DNA of 64,000 nt from Ferruginibacter sp. (GCA_013141115.1 JABFRP010000002.1:2716647-2780646); one strand, 5' to 3'. Shown: positions 1 to 11,082, counted from the first letter of the stretch. Numbers and translations are program-made. Notes: generated by a model not told the origin, from the sequence alone.

Positions 1-136
1 ACCAATGCGAAAGTAATACTTGTAAATACCTGTTTAAGGCAAAGTAGGTGAATGGTAGCTTTGCGTAGATGAATTGTCATTTTAAGTAGACAAAGGATGC
101 TGCACAATTTAAAAAGGGTTATTTTTAGTCCTGATT

Positions 137-880
137 ATGCCTTATCCACTTACTTATATACTTGCTGATGATGATGAATTGTACAGGGAATATACCCTGC
201 AACAACTGCATCTTATTACCGGATTACAATGCCTGTGTGTTTGTGAAAATGCAATTGCTACAAGGGAGCAATTGCAACATCATCAACCTGACTTATTAAT
301 ATTGGATGTAGAAATGCCTGGCCTTACCGGCATTCAGCTGGCAAAAAGTATCAGGCAATTGCCATTTACCATCTTCATCACTTCTCACCCAACTTATGCA
401 GCAGATGCTTTTGATCTGGATGCAGTGGATTACCTGGTAAAGCCGGTACAGCCCGAAAGATTACTTCGAGCTATTGATAAAGTAAGAGTGCTGGCCGATA
501 TAAAAGCAACCACATCTGCAGCCGAAGCCTTTCAGCAAAAAGATGATACCTCTTTTTTTATAAAAGATAAAAATGCTTTTTTTAAAATTAATTATGCTGA
601 TGTTTTATATGCAGAATCGCTGGGAGATTTTGTAAATATCTTTTTGCAAAACGGGGACAAAAAGATTGCATTGGTAAGTATGAAAAATCTGGAGCAACAA
701 CTGCCACACCATTTATTTATTCGCATCAGCCGCACCCATTTAATTAACATACAAAAAGTAACCGCTGTAGATACCGATGCAGTGCATGTTGAAAAAATAC
801 AATTGCTCATTGGTAAAACTTATGCAGATGCAGTGTTAAATGCCATTATAGGTAACCAGGCCATTAAACGTTTTATTTAA
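137..880 (+). CDS. LytTR-family response regulator (receiver + LytTR DNA-binding domain)
   Basis: ADDDELYREY...LLILDVEMPGLTG receiver motifs; C-terminal NIFLQNGDKKIALVSMKNLEQQLP...RISRTHLINIQKV LytTR pattern. Confidence 0.93.
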   Translation: MPYPLTYILADDDELYREYTLQQLHLITGLQCLCVCENAIATREQLQHHQPDLLILDVEMPGLTGIQLAKSIRQLPFTIFITSHPTYAADAFDLDAVDYLVKPVQPERLLRAIDKVRVLADIKATTSAAEAFQQKDDTSFFIKDKNAFFKINYADVLYAESLGDFVNIFLQNGDKKIALVSMKNLEQQLPHHLFIRISRTHLINIQKVTAVDTDAVHVEKIQLLIGKTYADAVLNAIIGNQAIKRFI

Positions 881-899
881 TTTTTTTTCTTTTATAACG

Positions 900-2774
900 A
901 TGAAAAATGTTTTGCTTTTTGCAGCTTTGTTTTTTTATACTGCTTCTTTTGCACAGGTAAATAAAGAAGTAGACAGTTTGCTTAAAGTACTGGATACCGA
1001 AAAGCAGGACAGTAATATTTTAAAAACCCTTAGCCGGATCGGCAGTTATTATATAGATAACAATCCCACCAAAGCATTAGAGTATTTTGAAAGATCTGCA
1101 GAGTTGGCAAAAAAACTGGATGCCAAATTACGATTGGCAAATACGTATTACGATATGGGTTTTTGCTATTTGCTTAAAAGCGATTTTGATAAGTCATTGG
1201 ATTTTTATCAGCAGGCTGTAAAAATTTACGAAAACTTAAAAGATAACCGAAGGCTTACCAATGCTTACATGTCGATAGGCAATGTTTTTTTTCAAAATAA
1301 AGCATTAGGCAAAGCGAACGAATATTACGACAAGGCTGAAGCTATTGTAGCACAAACAAAAGATAGTGCACAACTCAGTTCTTTATATTCCGAAAGAGGT
1401 ATGGTATATGACCAGGTACAGCAATATGATTCCGCATTGGTACACCTGAAAAAATCACTGGAGGTAGCAAGGCTTATTAACGATGAGTATATGATTACAA
1501 GCGCACTTAGTAATATTGGCCTTACTTATAAACATATAAAAAACACCGCTCTTGCCCTGCAATATTTTGATACGGCATTAAGCAGGTACAATGCCATGGC
1601 AGAGCCGCCGCTGGATAACCTGGCAGCTATGTTCAATAATATTGGTGCTACACAATCGCAGGCAGGTAATTATACAAAAGCTGTTGAAGCATTTAATAAG
1701 AGTATTGATTATGCTGTGCAATCAAAATACCCTGGTATTGTATTAGAAAATTATCGCAACATGGCAGATATGTATGCAGATAGGAAGGATTACAAACAGC
1801 AAAGTATTTACCTGGTAAAATACCATCATCTTAAAGACAGTCTTTTTAATAACGATAACAAAAATCAGCTTACACAGCTGGAAGCCGATTACCAGTTAGA
1901 AAAGAAAAATATTAGTTTGGTAAAACAACAGGTCGAAACCGCAACCCAAAAAAATCAACGGAATATTTTTATCATCATCGCTATTGCTGCTGCATTGTTA
2001 CTGGCTGCTTTGGCTTTTTTTTACCGCAGGATAAAGCAAAATAATGTGCTGCTGCAGCAAAAAAATATACAGATCAATAAACAGAAAGATGAGTTGCAAA
2101 CATTGAATCATGTTAAGGATAGGTTATTCTCTGTAATCAGTCATGATCTGCGTAACCCGCTGGTAACACTTAAAACTTATCTTTCTCTTGCCGACAATCC
2201 GGCATTATCAATAGAGAAAAAAGAAAATTTTAAAAATCAAACACAGCAGGCCGTAAGCCAAACCAGTAACATGCTGGATAATTTACTGGTGTGGGCCAAC
2301 ATGCAAATTAAAAACACCCGTCCTGCCATTACCAATATTAATGTGGAAGATTGCATTGATGATGCCATTGGTGCTGCAAGGGCCCAGGCGCTGCAAAAAA
2401 ATATTCAGATATATAAAGACATTGCTGCTGCTATTGCCACTGCTGATAATAATATTTTAGAAATAGCCTTGCGCAATATTATTACCAATGCAGTAAAATA
2501 CAGCCATGCAGATAGCAACATTACTGTAAGCAGTTTTAATAAGAACCAGCATACCTATATTGCTGTAAAAGACGAAGGTGTTGGTATGAGTAAAGAAAGA
2601 ATAGAAGAGTTGCTGCAGAACGAAACAGAAAGCACTGCAGGCACAGCAGGTGAAAAGGGCAGTGGCCTGGGTTTGTTTTTAGTAAAAGAATTATTGCAAA
2701 AAATAAATGCCCGGTTGCTGATAGAAAGCGAAGAAGGTAAGGGCAGCAACTTTATTATTGAACTGGCTGCTTAA
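900..2774 (+). CDS. TPR-repeat sensor histidine kinase
   Basis: TPR repeats, TM segment IFIIIAIAAALLLAALAFFY, H-box VISHDLRNPLVTLK, ATPase G boxes KDEGVGMS / GSGLGLFLVKELL. Confidence 0.93.
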   Translation: MKNVLLFAALFFYTASFAQVNKEVDSLLKVLDTEKQDSNILKTLSRIGSYYIDNNPTKALEYFERSAELAKKLDAKLRLANTYYDMGFCYLLKSDFDKSLDFYQQAVKIYENLKDNRRLTNAYMSIGNVFFQNKALGKANEYYDKAEAIVAQTKDSAQLSSLYSERGMVYDQVQQYDSALVHLKKSLEVARLINDEYMITSALSNIGLTYKHIKNTALALQYFDTALSRYNAMAEPPLDNLAAMFNNIGATQSQAGNYTKAVEAFNKSIDYAVQSKYPGIVLENYRNMADMYADRKDYKQQSIYLVKYHHLKDSLFNNDNKNQLTQLEADYQLEKKNISLVKQQVETATQKNQRNIFIIIAIAAALLLAALAFFYRRIKQNNVLLQQKNIQINKQKDELQTLNHVKDRLFSVISHDLRNPLVTLKTYLSLADNPALSIEKKENFKNQTQQAVSQTSNMLDNLLVWANMQIKNTRPAITNINVEDCIDDAIGAARAQALQKNIQIYKDIAAAIATADNNILEIALRNIITNAVKYSHADSNITVSSFNKNQHTYIAVKDEGVGMSKERIEELLQNETESTAGTAGEKGSGLGLFLVKELLQKINARLLIESEEGKGSNFIIELAA

Positions 2775-3008
2775 TGCTCATTCGTACTTTTACGATTATG
2801 AAATATTTTTTTTGAAATCTTAACAATTATATTATCTTCATAGCATCTTAATATCTCCCCAATATTTTATAGAATTGGCAATTTGTATTTTCTTGTACCC
2901 TTTCGTTTACAGGCCATAGGGCATTGTTCTATTTTCTATCCTAATAAAATAAAACTCTTTAACTGGTAATGATTGTATCAATCATGCTTACCTAAACTAT
3001 TGTTTAAT

Positions 3009-4868
3009 ATGGAACATGAAAAATTAAAAAGAAAAGATTTTTTTAAAACGCTTGCCGGGTTTACAAAAAAAGCAGCAGGCGCAACAGTGGATGTTTTACC
3101 CGGGGAACCGGATCCGTTATTTGAAAAATATGCCAGAAAAACTTTAGGCAACAGGCAATACAGCGAGCGGATAGAAGTGCCCAATGCTGACGGGCCGGTA
3201 TATGCAAGAGTGGGTAATATTACCAGCGGCCTAACACCTTATACAGGCGCATGGACGGAGTGGGAAGTGGCACACCTGTTACGGAGAACAGGTTTTGGAG
3301 TTAAGAAAACCGATCTTGATGCATTGCTGGCCTTAACACCTGCAGCAGCAGCAGATGCTTTATTAAATATCAGTGCACCAACTATTCCATCGACTACTCC
3401 TCTTAACTATTACCAAAACACCTTACCAGATAGCGGCGGTATTGCATTAGGTGCCAGCTGGACATCCAATAACCTTACTTATGTAAATGCAAATGATGAT
3501 ACCAATAATTATTACAGGCAATTAAGCCTTACCAGCTGGAGCTGGGGTTTATGCATTAATGATACTACTACCATTCGTGAAAAGATGACGCAATTCTGGT
3601 ATCACTTTATCCCCATAAATTTTGATGATTTAAGAGGGTTGCAAAATAACTCTGCTACCATGTGTAATGATTATATGAGTTTGCTGAGAGCTAATGCACT
3701 GGGTAATTTTAAAACGCTGATAAAAGCTATTGCAAAAATGCCAGCCATGCTGGTGTATTTGGGTAATCAATACAGCACAGCATCGGTACCCAACGAAAAT
3801 TTTGCACGGGAGCTGATGGAGCTATTTACATTAGGTAAAGTGCCCACACAAAATTATACAGAGCCTGATATTATAGCGGCATCAAAAGTTTTATCAGGAT
3901 GGCGTACACCCAGTTTTGTTACAGCATATCCATTTGCACCTGCTTTTAATGCCAGCTATCATAACCAAACCAATAAAGTGTTTTCTGCATTTTTTGGTAA
4001 TACAACTATCACTAATCAAGCCGGTGTAAACGGCGCTAATGAATTTGATATTTTCTTCGATCTGCTTTTTACTCAACAGCAAACTACTATTGCAAAATAT
4101 ATTTGCCGCAGGCTCTACCGCTTTTTTGTTTATTATGATATTGATGCCAATATTGAAGCCAATGTAATTGTTCCGCTATCTGCATTACTGGTAAGTAATA
4201 ACTGGAACATAACGCCGGTAGTAAGTACATTACTTAAAAGCGAACATTTTTTTGATGTAGCCAACAAAGGCGTGATGATAAAAAGCCCGGTAGATTTTAT
4301 TGCCGGCACTTTACGTACGTTAAATATTAATACCACTCCCGTAGCTGGTGCAACACAGGTGGTTAATCAATATACTATCTGGAATTATTTTCAAAACTAT
4401 GCTTTAAATAATATGGATCAGGGGCTGGGGCTTGTACCCAATGTATCCGGGTGGAAAGCCTATTACCAGAATCCTACGTATTATCAAAACTGGATCAACT
4501 CAAACTCCATACAAAAAAGGGCAGCTTTACTTACAAGTTTTGTAAACGGATTTACAACAGGCACACTTAGCATTAAAATAGACCCGATAGCTTTTGTGCA
4601 ACAATTTCCCAATGCAACCATACAGGATCCCGATCTTTTAATAAATGCTGTTGTACCTTATTTATTTACCATTGATTTACCGCCAACGTATAAAAATGAT
4701 ACCAAAGTGGCTACGCTTTTGGCCGGGCAGGTAACCAATAGTTATTGGACAACGGCATGGAATAATTATATCGCTTCGCCAACAACGGCCAATGCAAATA
4801 TTGTTAAAACAAGGCTCAATTCTTTATTAACCACTTTTCTGCAACTGGCAGAGTTTCAATTAATGTAG
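3009..4868 (+). CDS. DUF1800 family protein (start probably MEHEK at 3009 rather than 2973)
   Basis: WEVAHLLRRTGFG, MTQFWYHFIPI, NENFARELMELFTLG are DUF1800 hallmarks. Confidence 0.88.
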   Translation: MEHEKLKRKDFFKTLAGFTKKAAGATVDVLPGEPDPLFEKYARKTLGNRQYSERIEVPNADGPVYARVGNITSGLTPYTGAWTEWEVAHLLRRTGFGVKKTDLDALLALTPAAAADALLNISAPTIPSTTPLNYYQNTLPDSGGIALGASWTSNNLTYVNANDDTNNYYRQLSLTSWSWGLCINDTTTIREKMTQFWYHFIPINFDDLRGLQNNSATMCNDYMSLLRANALGNFKTLIKAIAKMPAMLVYLGNQYSTASVPNENFARELMELFTLGKVPTQNYTEPDIIAASKVLSGWRTPSFVTAYPFAPAFNASYHNQTNKVFSAFFGNTTITNQAGVNGANEFDIFFDLLFTQQQTTIAKYICRRLYRFFVYYDIDANIEANVIVPLSALLVSNNWNITPVVSTLLKSEHFFDVANKGVMIKSPVDFIAGTLRTLNINTTPVAGATQVVNQYTIWNYFQNYALNNMDQGLGLVPNVSGWKAYYQNPTYYQNWINSNSIQKRAALLTSFVNGFTTGTLSIKIDPIAFVQQFPNATIQDPDLLINAVVPYLFTIDLPPTYKNDTKVATLLAGQVTNSYWTTAWNNYIASPTTANANIVKTRLNSLLTTFLQLAEFQLM

Positions 4869-4888
4869 GCTTATAAAATTCAGCTATT

Positions 4889-6736
4889 ATGAACCGAAGA
4901 AAATTTTTAGGTAACACTGCACTTTTTAGTGTACCAATGATGATACAGGGCATTCCTGTTTTTGCAGGCGATGGAGCCTTACACCCTTTTTTACAGGCAC
5001 TTACTATGCCAACAGCCAATTGCGATAAAATATTAGTGGTAATACAAATGAATGGAGGTAACGATGGCTTAAATATGGTAATACCTTTAGACAGGTACAC
5101 CGAATTAAATAATGCCCGGCCCAATATTTTAATTCCTTCAGGATCTGTATTAGCACTTAATGGTACCACGGCTACCGGCCTGCATCCATCTATGACGGGG
5201 ATACGAGATTTATTTAATGATGGAAAAGTAAACCTGGTACAGGGTGTATCTTATCCTAATCCAAACTTCAGCCATTTTCAGGCACAGGATATTTGGTTTA
5301 CTGCCACCAGCACTTTACCATCTCCAGATACGGGATGGCTTGGCCGCCAGCTGGATACTTCTTATCCAGGCTTTCCGGTTGGTTATCCCAATGCTACCAA
5401 TCCTGATCCGCTGGCCATACAAATTGGCGGCGCATTACCATTGTCTTTACAAGGGCCCAATATTAATATGGGCTACAATGCACCTAACCCGGCAGCATTG
5501 GTAAACGTGGCCACCGCTACTCCGGCACCGGCACCGGTAAGTGATTATGGAACAGAGCTTACTTTTTTACGTATGATGAAAGACCAGAGTAATGCTTATG
5601 CAGCACGTATCACTGCATCGTACACTGCACAAACAACATTATCATCTATGTATGCTGCTTCGGGTAATAGTTTATCCGATCAGCTTAAAATAGTGGCACG
5701 GCTTATTGGAGGAGGATTGGCAACACCTGTTTACATTGTTAATCATCCGGATAGTTTTGATACACATGTGGACCAGGTGGTAGCAGGTAATACTGCAACA
5801 GGATCTCACGCTAATATTTTAGCAAAACTGTCTGTTGCCATTGCTGCTTTTCAAAACGACATAACGTTGATGGGTAAGGCTAGTAAAGTAACAGGGATGA
5901 CGTTTAGCGAATTTGGTCGCCGTGTAATTAATAACACCAGCATGGGTACCGATCATGGTTCGGGTGCGCCGGTAATTTTCTTTGGCGCAGGGCTAAATGG
6001 TGGTATTACCGGAACATCGCCGGTATTACCTGTTACACCTACTGCAAGTACACAGGTGCCATTGCAATATGATTTCAGGCAGCTGTATGCTACAGTAATG
6101 CAAAAGTGGTTGTGTATGACTTCAACAGAATCGCAAACCATTTTAAATGGCAGCTACACTACCGTTCCTATCTTTAATGAAATTGTATTGCCGCTTGATG
6201 GTATGGAGTTAAATGCTATCTGGGAAGGCGAATTTGCAAGGCTGGAATTTGAAGTGTTTGAAAACGACAGCTACGATAGCTTTATTGTAGAGAGAGCTGT
6301 TAATGGTATTGATTTTGAATTAGTACATAGTATTAAAAATGTAAGCAGCAGCGCACAGCAGAAATATATGTATAAAGATGCCCGTATAAATGCTCCTGTT
6401 GTTTATTATCGTATTAAAGGTATATCCAGGCAAGGTGCATTTTCTTATTCCAAAATTGAAAAATTGAAGAACAGTAATAAGCAGGAGTTAAGGGTATATC
6501 CAAATCCGGTAACCAACTTTACTATCAATATCGAATTTTTAAGCAGCGTAAATGAAACTGTAACCATAACATTATACGGCACTAGGGGCGAAAAATTATA
6601 TTATAACCAGGTTAACCCCAGAGGTAACAGGGTGCTAAGTTTTAAAGTATCCAACCTGTTTGATATAAAAACATTGTACATTTTAAATATTGCCTACAGC
6701 GGTACTGTGGTAAATGAAAAAATATTTTTTGAGTAG
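4889..6736 (+). CDS. DUF1501 family protein with C-terminal T9SS type A sorting domain
   Basis: MNGGNDGLNMVIP, FSEFGRRVINNTSMGTDHGSGAPVIFFG; C-terminal RVYPNPVTNFTINIEF...KIFFE; directly follows DUF1800. Confidence 0.9.
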   Translation: MNRRKFLGNTALFSVPMMIQGIPVFAGDGALHPFLQALTMPTANCDKILVVIQMNGGNDGLNMVIPLDRYTELNNARPNILIPSGSVLALNGTTATGLHPSMTGIRDLFNDGKVNLVQGVSYPNPNFSHFQAQDIWFTATSTLPSPDTGWLGRQLDTSYPGFPVGYPNATNPDPLAIQIGGALPLSLQGPNINMGYNAPNPAALVNVATATPAPAPVSDYGTELTFLRMMKDQSNAYAARITASYTAQTTLSSMYAASGNSLSDQLKIVARLIGGGLATPVYIVNHPDSFDTHVDQVVAGNTATGSHANILAKLSVAIAAFQNDITLMGKASKVTGMTFSEFGRRVINNTSMGTDHGSGAPVIFFGAGLNGGITGTSPVLPVTPTASTQVPLQYDFRQLYATVMQKWLCMTSTESQTILNGSYTTVPIFNEIVLPLDGMELNAIWEGEFARLEFEVFENDSYDSFIVERAVNGIDFELVHSIKNVSSSAQQKYMYKDARINAPVVYYRIKGISRQGAFSYSKIEKLKNSNKQELRVYPNPVTNFTINIEFLSSVNETVTITLYGTRGEKLYYNQVNPRGNRVLSFKVSNLFDIKTLYILNIAYSGTVVNEKIFFE

Positions 6737-6761
6737 AAGATAATATTATTCCTGTGAAGAA

Positions 6762-6896
6762 AAGATAAGGGGCCCGGATGAAGATCCAGCCCCGTTTTTA
6801 AATCCAATATCCTATGAAAAACCGCTGTAAAGATAACCGGTTGGCATGGCTAATGAATTACATGATTTGTTGATTAAGTTGTATAATTCTCACATT
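6762..6896 (-). ncRNA. candidate sRNA copy A: two-part upstream box (6883-6896, 6857-6862), -7 box TATCTTTA (6828-6835), terminal hairpin (6769-6793)
   Basis: Fixed-spacing promoter elements shared with copies B-D; GGGGC-CCGGAT-gaag-ATCC-a-GCCCC hairpin; conserved body GGTTTTTCATAGGATATTGGATT. Confidence 0.6.
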
Positions 6897-6911
6897 TAAA
6901 AAAATATTGCA

Positions 6912-6985
6912 TGACAGCTTTAAGCTGACAACAGTAATTTGCCGGGTTACATAATTTTATAATTAAGTTATATAATTCACATTTT
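6912..6985 (-). promoter_or_regulatory. fifth copy of the two-part box (6972-6985 and 6946-6951) next to copy A, without a clear -7 box
   Basis: TGTGAATTAT-N20-TGTAAC on minus strand; near-palindrome TGACAGCTTTAAGCTGACA lies where the promoter would be. Confidence 0.4.
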
Positions 6986-7209
6986 TAAATGGCTATTATT
7001 TTTTTTAGTATGCGGTAATTCATCTTGTTGTTCGTTTTTTGTTTTTTCGGTAAGTTAATAGCAGCAACACTTTCGAGGTAGTAAACTACATAGCAACGCT
7101 TCCTTTAATTCAAATTAGGATTTAAAATTTGTATGCCTGCCACAAACCCTGGCAAAAGGTACATGGCACAGATATTGACTATGCTGCTGTAACATAAACT
7201 TTATAAAAA

Positions 7210-7887
7210 ATGAAAAGAATTAATTTGATGCTTACTGCTGCAATTGTAGTAACTGCATTCAGCGCATGTAATAGTGCAACAACTGAAACCGCTAAACAGG
7301 ATGCGGCTAATTTAAATCAGTATGTAGATTCAGTGGAAAGTACACCGCCGGTTTATACAGTGGCCAACTGGTCGGCTATTGATAATGGCTACCAGGAAAG
7401 AGCATTAAAAGCTGAACAAAATGTTGCAACACTTGAGGCTGCAGATAAAGCTAAAGTAGAAGAAAGTAAAGTTAAGTATGCTGCTTTAAAAGCAAATTAT
7501 GAAGCTAAACTTAAAGAGCAGGAAGCAGCAGCTAAAATGGCGGCAGCAACACCCGATTACAGGCAGGTATTAAGAAACAGGTTATTTGGTGAAGGTAAAA
7601 TTGGTGCTGACATGAAATTTGAATTTGTAACAGCAGACAATATTTTAAGTGTATATAAAAACTTTGTAAACACAGTATCAGACAATAAGAATAATTATAC
7701 CAGGGAAGATTGGGATGAAATTAAAGTATTGTACGAAGCATTGGATACAAGAAAGAATACAGTTGAAAAAGACCTTGCTGGCGGTGATAATTTAAAAATA
7801 GCCGGTTTGAAAATTAAATTTGCTTCTATAAAAGCAACTAACAGGGGCGGTACAAAAGCAACTGAAAATGCAGAAGCAAAGCAATAA
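7210..7887 (+). CDS. hypothetical lipoprotein with coiled-coil/Ala-Lys-rich region
   Basis: Signal peptide plus lipobox ...TAFSACNSA; uninterrupted 225 aa ORF with terminator downstream. Confidence 0.7.
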   Translation: MKRINLMLTAAIVVTAFSACNSATTETAKQDAANLNQYVDSVESTPPVYTVANWSAIDNGYQERALKAEQNVATLEAADKAKVEESKVKYAALKANYEAKLKEQEAAAKMAAATPDYRQVLRNRLFGEGKIGADMKFEFVTADNILSVYKNFVNTVSDNKNNYTREDWDEIKVLYEALDTRKNTVEKDLAGGDNLKIAGLKIKFASIKATNRGGTKATENAEAKQ

Positions 7888-7916
7888 GGTTTAGTTACAA
7901 GGATTATAATTTTAAA

Positions 7917-7953
7917 AGGAACGTTTCAGGCAACTGAAGCGTTTCTTTTTATA
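7917..7953 (+). terminator. rho-independent terminator after the 7210 lipoprotein gene
   Basis: aaCGTTTCAGgcaaCTGAAGCGtttcttttt hairpin plus T-tract. Confidence 0.7.
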
Positions 7954-7969
7954 CACTTATCTCAAAAAA

Positions 7970-8000
7970 ACTGCACTGGCTTTATGTAAACCAGTGCAGC
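7970..8000 (-). terminator. rho-independent terminator downstream of ppdK
   Basis: CTGCACTGGctttatgtaaaCCAGTGCAG hairpin just past the ppdK stop. Confidence 0.65.
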
Positions 8001-8015
8001 ACAATTTTATTGATT

Positions 8016-10772
8016 TTACTTTCCTTTGCCAGATTCTATGGCAGCATGAGCAGCAGCTAATAATGCTATTGGCACCCTGAATGGGGAGCAGCTTACATAG
8101 TTCATGCCCACACGGTGGAAGAACTTAACGCTTTCTGCATCGCCGCCATGCTCTCCACAAATACCTACTTTTAAATTGGGTTTTGTTTTACGGCCACGGT
8201 CGGTACCCATTTTAACCAGTTCTCCCACACCATCCTGATCAATGGTTTGAAAAGGATCGTCGTGCAAAACTTTTAAGTCCATATACTTTGGTAAAAATCC
8301 GCCCACATCATCACGGCTAAAACCAAAACTCATTTGAGTTAAGTCATTTGTACCAAAGCTAAAGAAGTCGGCTATCTCTGCCATCTTATCTGCTTTAATG
8401 GCTGCTCTTGGTATTTCTATCATAGTGCCATACAGGTAAGGTATTTTTTTCATCTTCTTGCTTTCACATACTTCTTTATAAACCCTGTCCACAATTATTT
8501 TTTGATGTATCAGTTCGTTCTCTGTACAGGTAACCGGAACCATAATTTCGGGGAAGGCAGTTTTACCAGCTTTTGCCAGTTCGGCAGTGGCTTCAAATAT
8601 TGCTCTTACCTGCATTTCGGTAATTTCCGGATAGCTAACGCCTAACCGTACACCACGGTGCCCAAGCATGGGATTGTTTTCGTGCAATGCCAATACCCTG
8701 CGGCGCAGCATGCTCATGCTAATACCCAACTCTTTGCTTAAAGCTTGTAATTTAGATACATCATGCGGCACAAATTCGTGCAATGGCGGATCAAGCAACC
8801 GAATGGTAACAGGATAACCTTTCATTACTTCCATAGTATCCTTAATATCTTTCTTTACAAAAACAAAAAGATCATTCAAAGCTTTACGCCTTTCTGGTTC
8901 TGTTTTACTCATGATCATTTTACGTAGTAAGAACAAAGGTTGTTCGCTGCCTTCACCGTAAAACATATGTTCTGTACGAAACAGGCCAATACCCTCTGCA
9001 CCAAACTTCATAGCATGTGCAGCATCCTCTGGTGTTTCGGCATTGGTACGTACTTTTAATGTCCTGGTTTTATTTACCAGTTTCATCAGGTTTTTGTACG
9101 CCATGTTTTTATCAAGATCAATATCTACCAAAGCCATACTTCCTAAATAAACAAGGCCTTTAGTGCCATCCAAACTTAACCAATCCCCTTCTTTAATATA
9201 GGTGCCGTCGTTTGCTTTAAAAGATTTTGTTTCGCTATGTATTTCAATATCGGCGCAGCCAACAATACAGCATTTACCCCAGCCTCTTGCAACAAGAGCA
9301 GCATGAGATGTCATCCCACCTTTTGTGGTAAGTATCGCTTGCGATTTATGCATACCATCCACATCCTCCGGAGAAGTTTCTTCTCTTACTAAAATAACTT
9401 TTTCGCCACGGCTTGCCCATTCTACTGCATCATTGCTGGAAAATACCACACGGCCTTTTGCACCACCTGGGCCGGCTGGTAAACCTTTAGCAATGGGTTT
9501 GGTTGCAGCCTGTATTTTTGGATCCAACATTGGTAACAACAACTCCACTAATTGATTGGGTTGCACTCTCATGATCGCTGTTTTTGCATCAATCAGTTTT
9601 TCGTTGTACATATCACTGGCCATTCTTACAGCGGCTACGCCATTGCGTTTACCTACACGGCATTGCAACATAAAGAGTACACCTTTTTCAATGGTAAACT
9701 CAATATCCTGCATGTCTTTATAATGCTTCTCTAATCTTTTTTGTATATCAAATAATTGTTTATACGCAGCAGGCATTGTTTTTTCTAAAGTAGGCAGATG
9801 TTTACTCTGGTCGTTTTTAGAATATTCATTTACCGGTGCCGGAGTTCTGATGCCGGCTACCACATCTTCCCCTTGTGCATTCAATAAATATTCGCCATAA
9901 AATTTATTTTCACCATTACCAGGGTTTCTGGTAAAGGCAACACCGGTTGCACTGGTATCTCCCATATTACCAAATACCATGGCCTGTACGTTTACTGCAG
10001 TTCCCCATTCGTCAGGTATTTTTTCAATGCGGCGGTATTCGCAGGCACGTTTGCCCATCCAGCTGCTAAACACAGCGCCAATGCTGCCCCATAATTGTTC
10101 GTAAGGATCATCGGGAAATGGTTTGCCCAATACTTTTAATACTGTGGCTTTAAAATCTTTTACCAATGCTTTCAGTTCATTAACTGTAAGGTCAGTATCA
10201 AACTTATATCCTTGTTTATGTTTTATTTTTTCCAGTTTTTCGTCCAGCACTTTTCTTATGCCTTTGCCACCTTTTGGTTCTATACCACCAGCTTTTTCCA
10301 TCACCACATCGGCATACATCATAATTAAACGGCGGTAAGCATCATAAGCAAAACGGGCATCGCCGGATTGTTTAATTACACCTTCAATAGTTTTTTCGTT
10401 CAGGCCAATATCCAAAACAGTTTCCATCATGCCTGGCATCGATTTTCTGGCACCGGAACGTACAGATACCAACAAAGGATTGTTTACATCTCCAAATTTT
10501 TTGCCCATTTCTTTTTCTACAGCAGCCAATGCTTTTTTTACCTGTGCATCCAGTACAACAGGGTATTTCTTTTTATTGTTGTAATAAGCGGTACATACTT
10601 CTGTAGTGAGTGTAAACCCCGGAGGAACCGGCAACTTTAATTTTGGGTGACCGGCCATCTCTGCAAGATTGGCTCCTTTACCGCCCAGTAAATTTTTCAT
10701 GGATTCGTTTCCATCTGCTTTTCCGCCGCCAAAATAATAAACATACTTGGCTGCTTTTTTTACTTGTGCCAT
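8016..10772 (-). CDS. ppdK: pyruvate, phosphate dikinase
   Basis: GGKGANLAEMA, GGMTSHAALVARGWGKCCIVGC, FGTNDLTQMSFGFSRDD, GICGEHGGD. Confidence 0.98.
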   Translation of the reverse strand: MAQVKKAAKYVYYFGGGKADGNESMKNLLGGKGANLAEMAGHPKLKLPVPPGFTLTTEVCTAYYNNKKKYPVVLDAQVKKALAAVEKEMGKKFGDVNNPLLVSVRSGARKSMPGMMETVLDIGLNEKTIEGVIKQSGDARFAYDAYRRLIMMYADVVMEKAGGIEPKGGKGIRKVLDEKLEKIKHKQGYKFDTDLTVNELKALVKDFKATVLKVLGKPFPDDPYEQLWGSIGAVFSSWMGKRACEYRRIEKIPDEWGTAVNVQAMVFGNMGDTSATGVAFTRNPGNGENKFYGEYLLNAQGEDVVAGIRTPAPVNEYSKNDQSKHLPTLEKTMPAAYKQLFDIQKRLEKHYKDMQDIEFTIEKGVLFMLQCRVGKRNGVAAVRMASDMYNEKLIDAKTAIMRVQPNQLVELLLPMLDPKIQAATKPIAKGLPAGPGGAKGRVVFSSNDAVEWASRGEKVILVREETSPEDVDGMHKSQAILTTKGGMTSHAALVARGWGKCCIVGCADIEIHSETKSFKANDGTYIKEGDWLSLDGTKGLVYLGSMALVDIDLDKNMAYKNLMKLVNKTRTLKVRTNAETPEDAAHAMKFGAEGIGLFRTEHMFYGEGSEQPLFLLRKMIMSKTEPERRKALNDLFVFVKKDIKDTMEVMKGYPVTIRLLDPPLHEFVPHDVSKLQALSKELGISMSMLRRRVLALHENNPMLGHRGVRLGVSYPEITEMQVRAIFEATAELAKAGKTAFPEIMVPVTCTENELIHQKIIVDRVYKEVCESKKMKKIPYLYGTMIEIPRAAIKADKMAEIADFFSFGTNDLTQMSFGFSRDDVGGFLPKYMDLKVLHDDPFQTIDQDGVGELVKMGTDRGRKTKPNLKVGICGEHGGDAESVKFFHRVGMNYVSCSPFRVPIALLAAAHAAIESGKGK

Positions 10773-10930
10773 ATATAATTTTTTTAATTAAAACTTATGC
10801 ATATTACACAGGGTATTTTTTTCAAGTGCTTATCTTCATCATAAAAAAAGTTGATACTTATCAGTGTTTTTGGGCTTTTCTGATATTATTATATTTAGCA
10901 GTAACGAATAACGATGGGTAAGAATCGGGC

Positions 10931-11082
10931 AAAAAAAGGGGGCCTGGATAAAGATCCTGCCCCGTTTATAAATTCAATTCCTATAAAAAACCATTTCCCC
11001 TCGGAAACTGATACAAAGATACCAGCGAGGTATGCTTTTGGTATTACAGCATTAGACAAATACTTTACATAATTCACACATT
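10931..11082 (-). ncRNA. candidate sRNA copy B: boxes 11069-11082 and 11043-11048, -7 box TATCTTTG 11014-11021, terminator hairpin 10938-10963
   Basis: Same fixed spacings; GGGGCAGGATctttATCCAGGCCCC followed by T-run on minus strand. Confidence 0.65.

Noticed and set aside
137-880. LytTR regulator as the activator of the sRNA family
   Set aside because: Tempting by proximity, but the ~30-bp box spacing and sequence do not match known LytTR direct repeats; no evidence in the window.
8016-10772. Plus-strand ORFs at 9325, 9552, 10123, 10368, 10643
   Set aside because: Lie antisense within or overlapping ppdK; no recognisable motifs.
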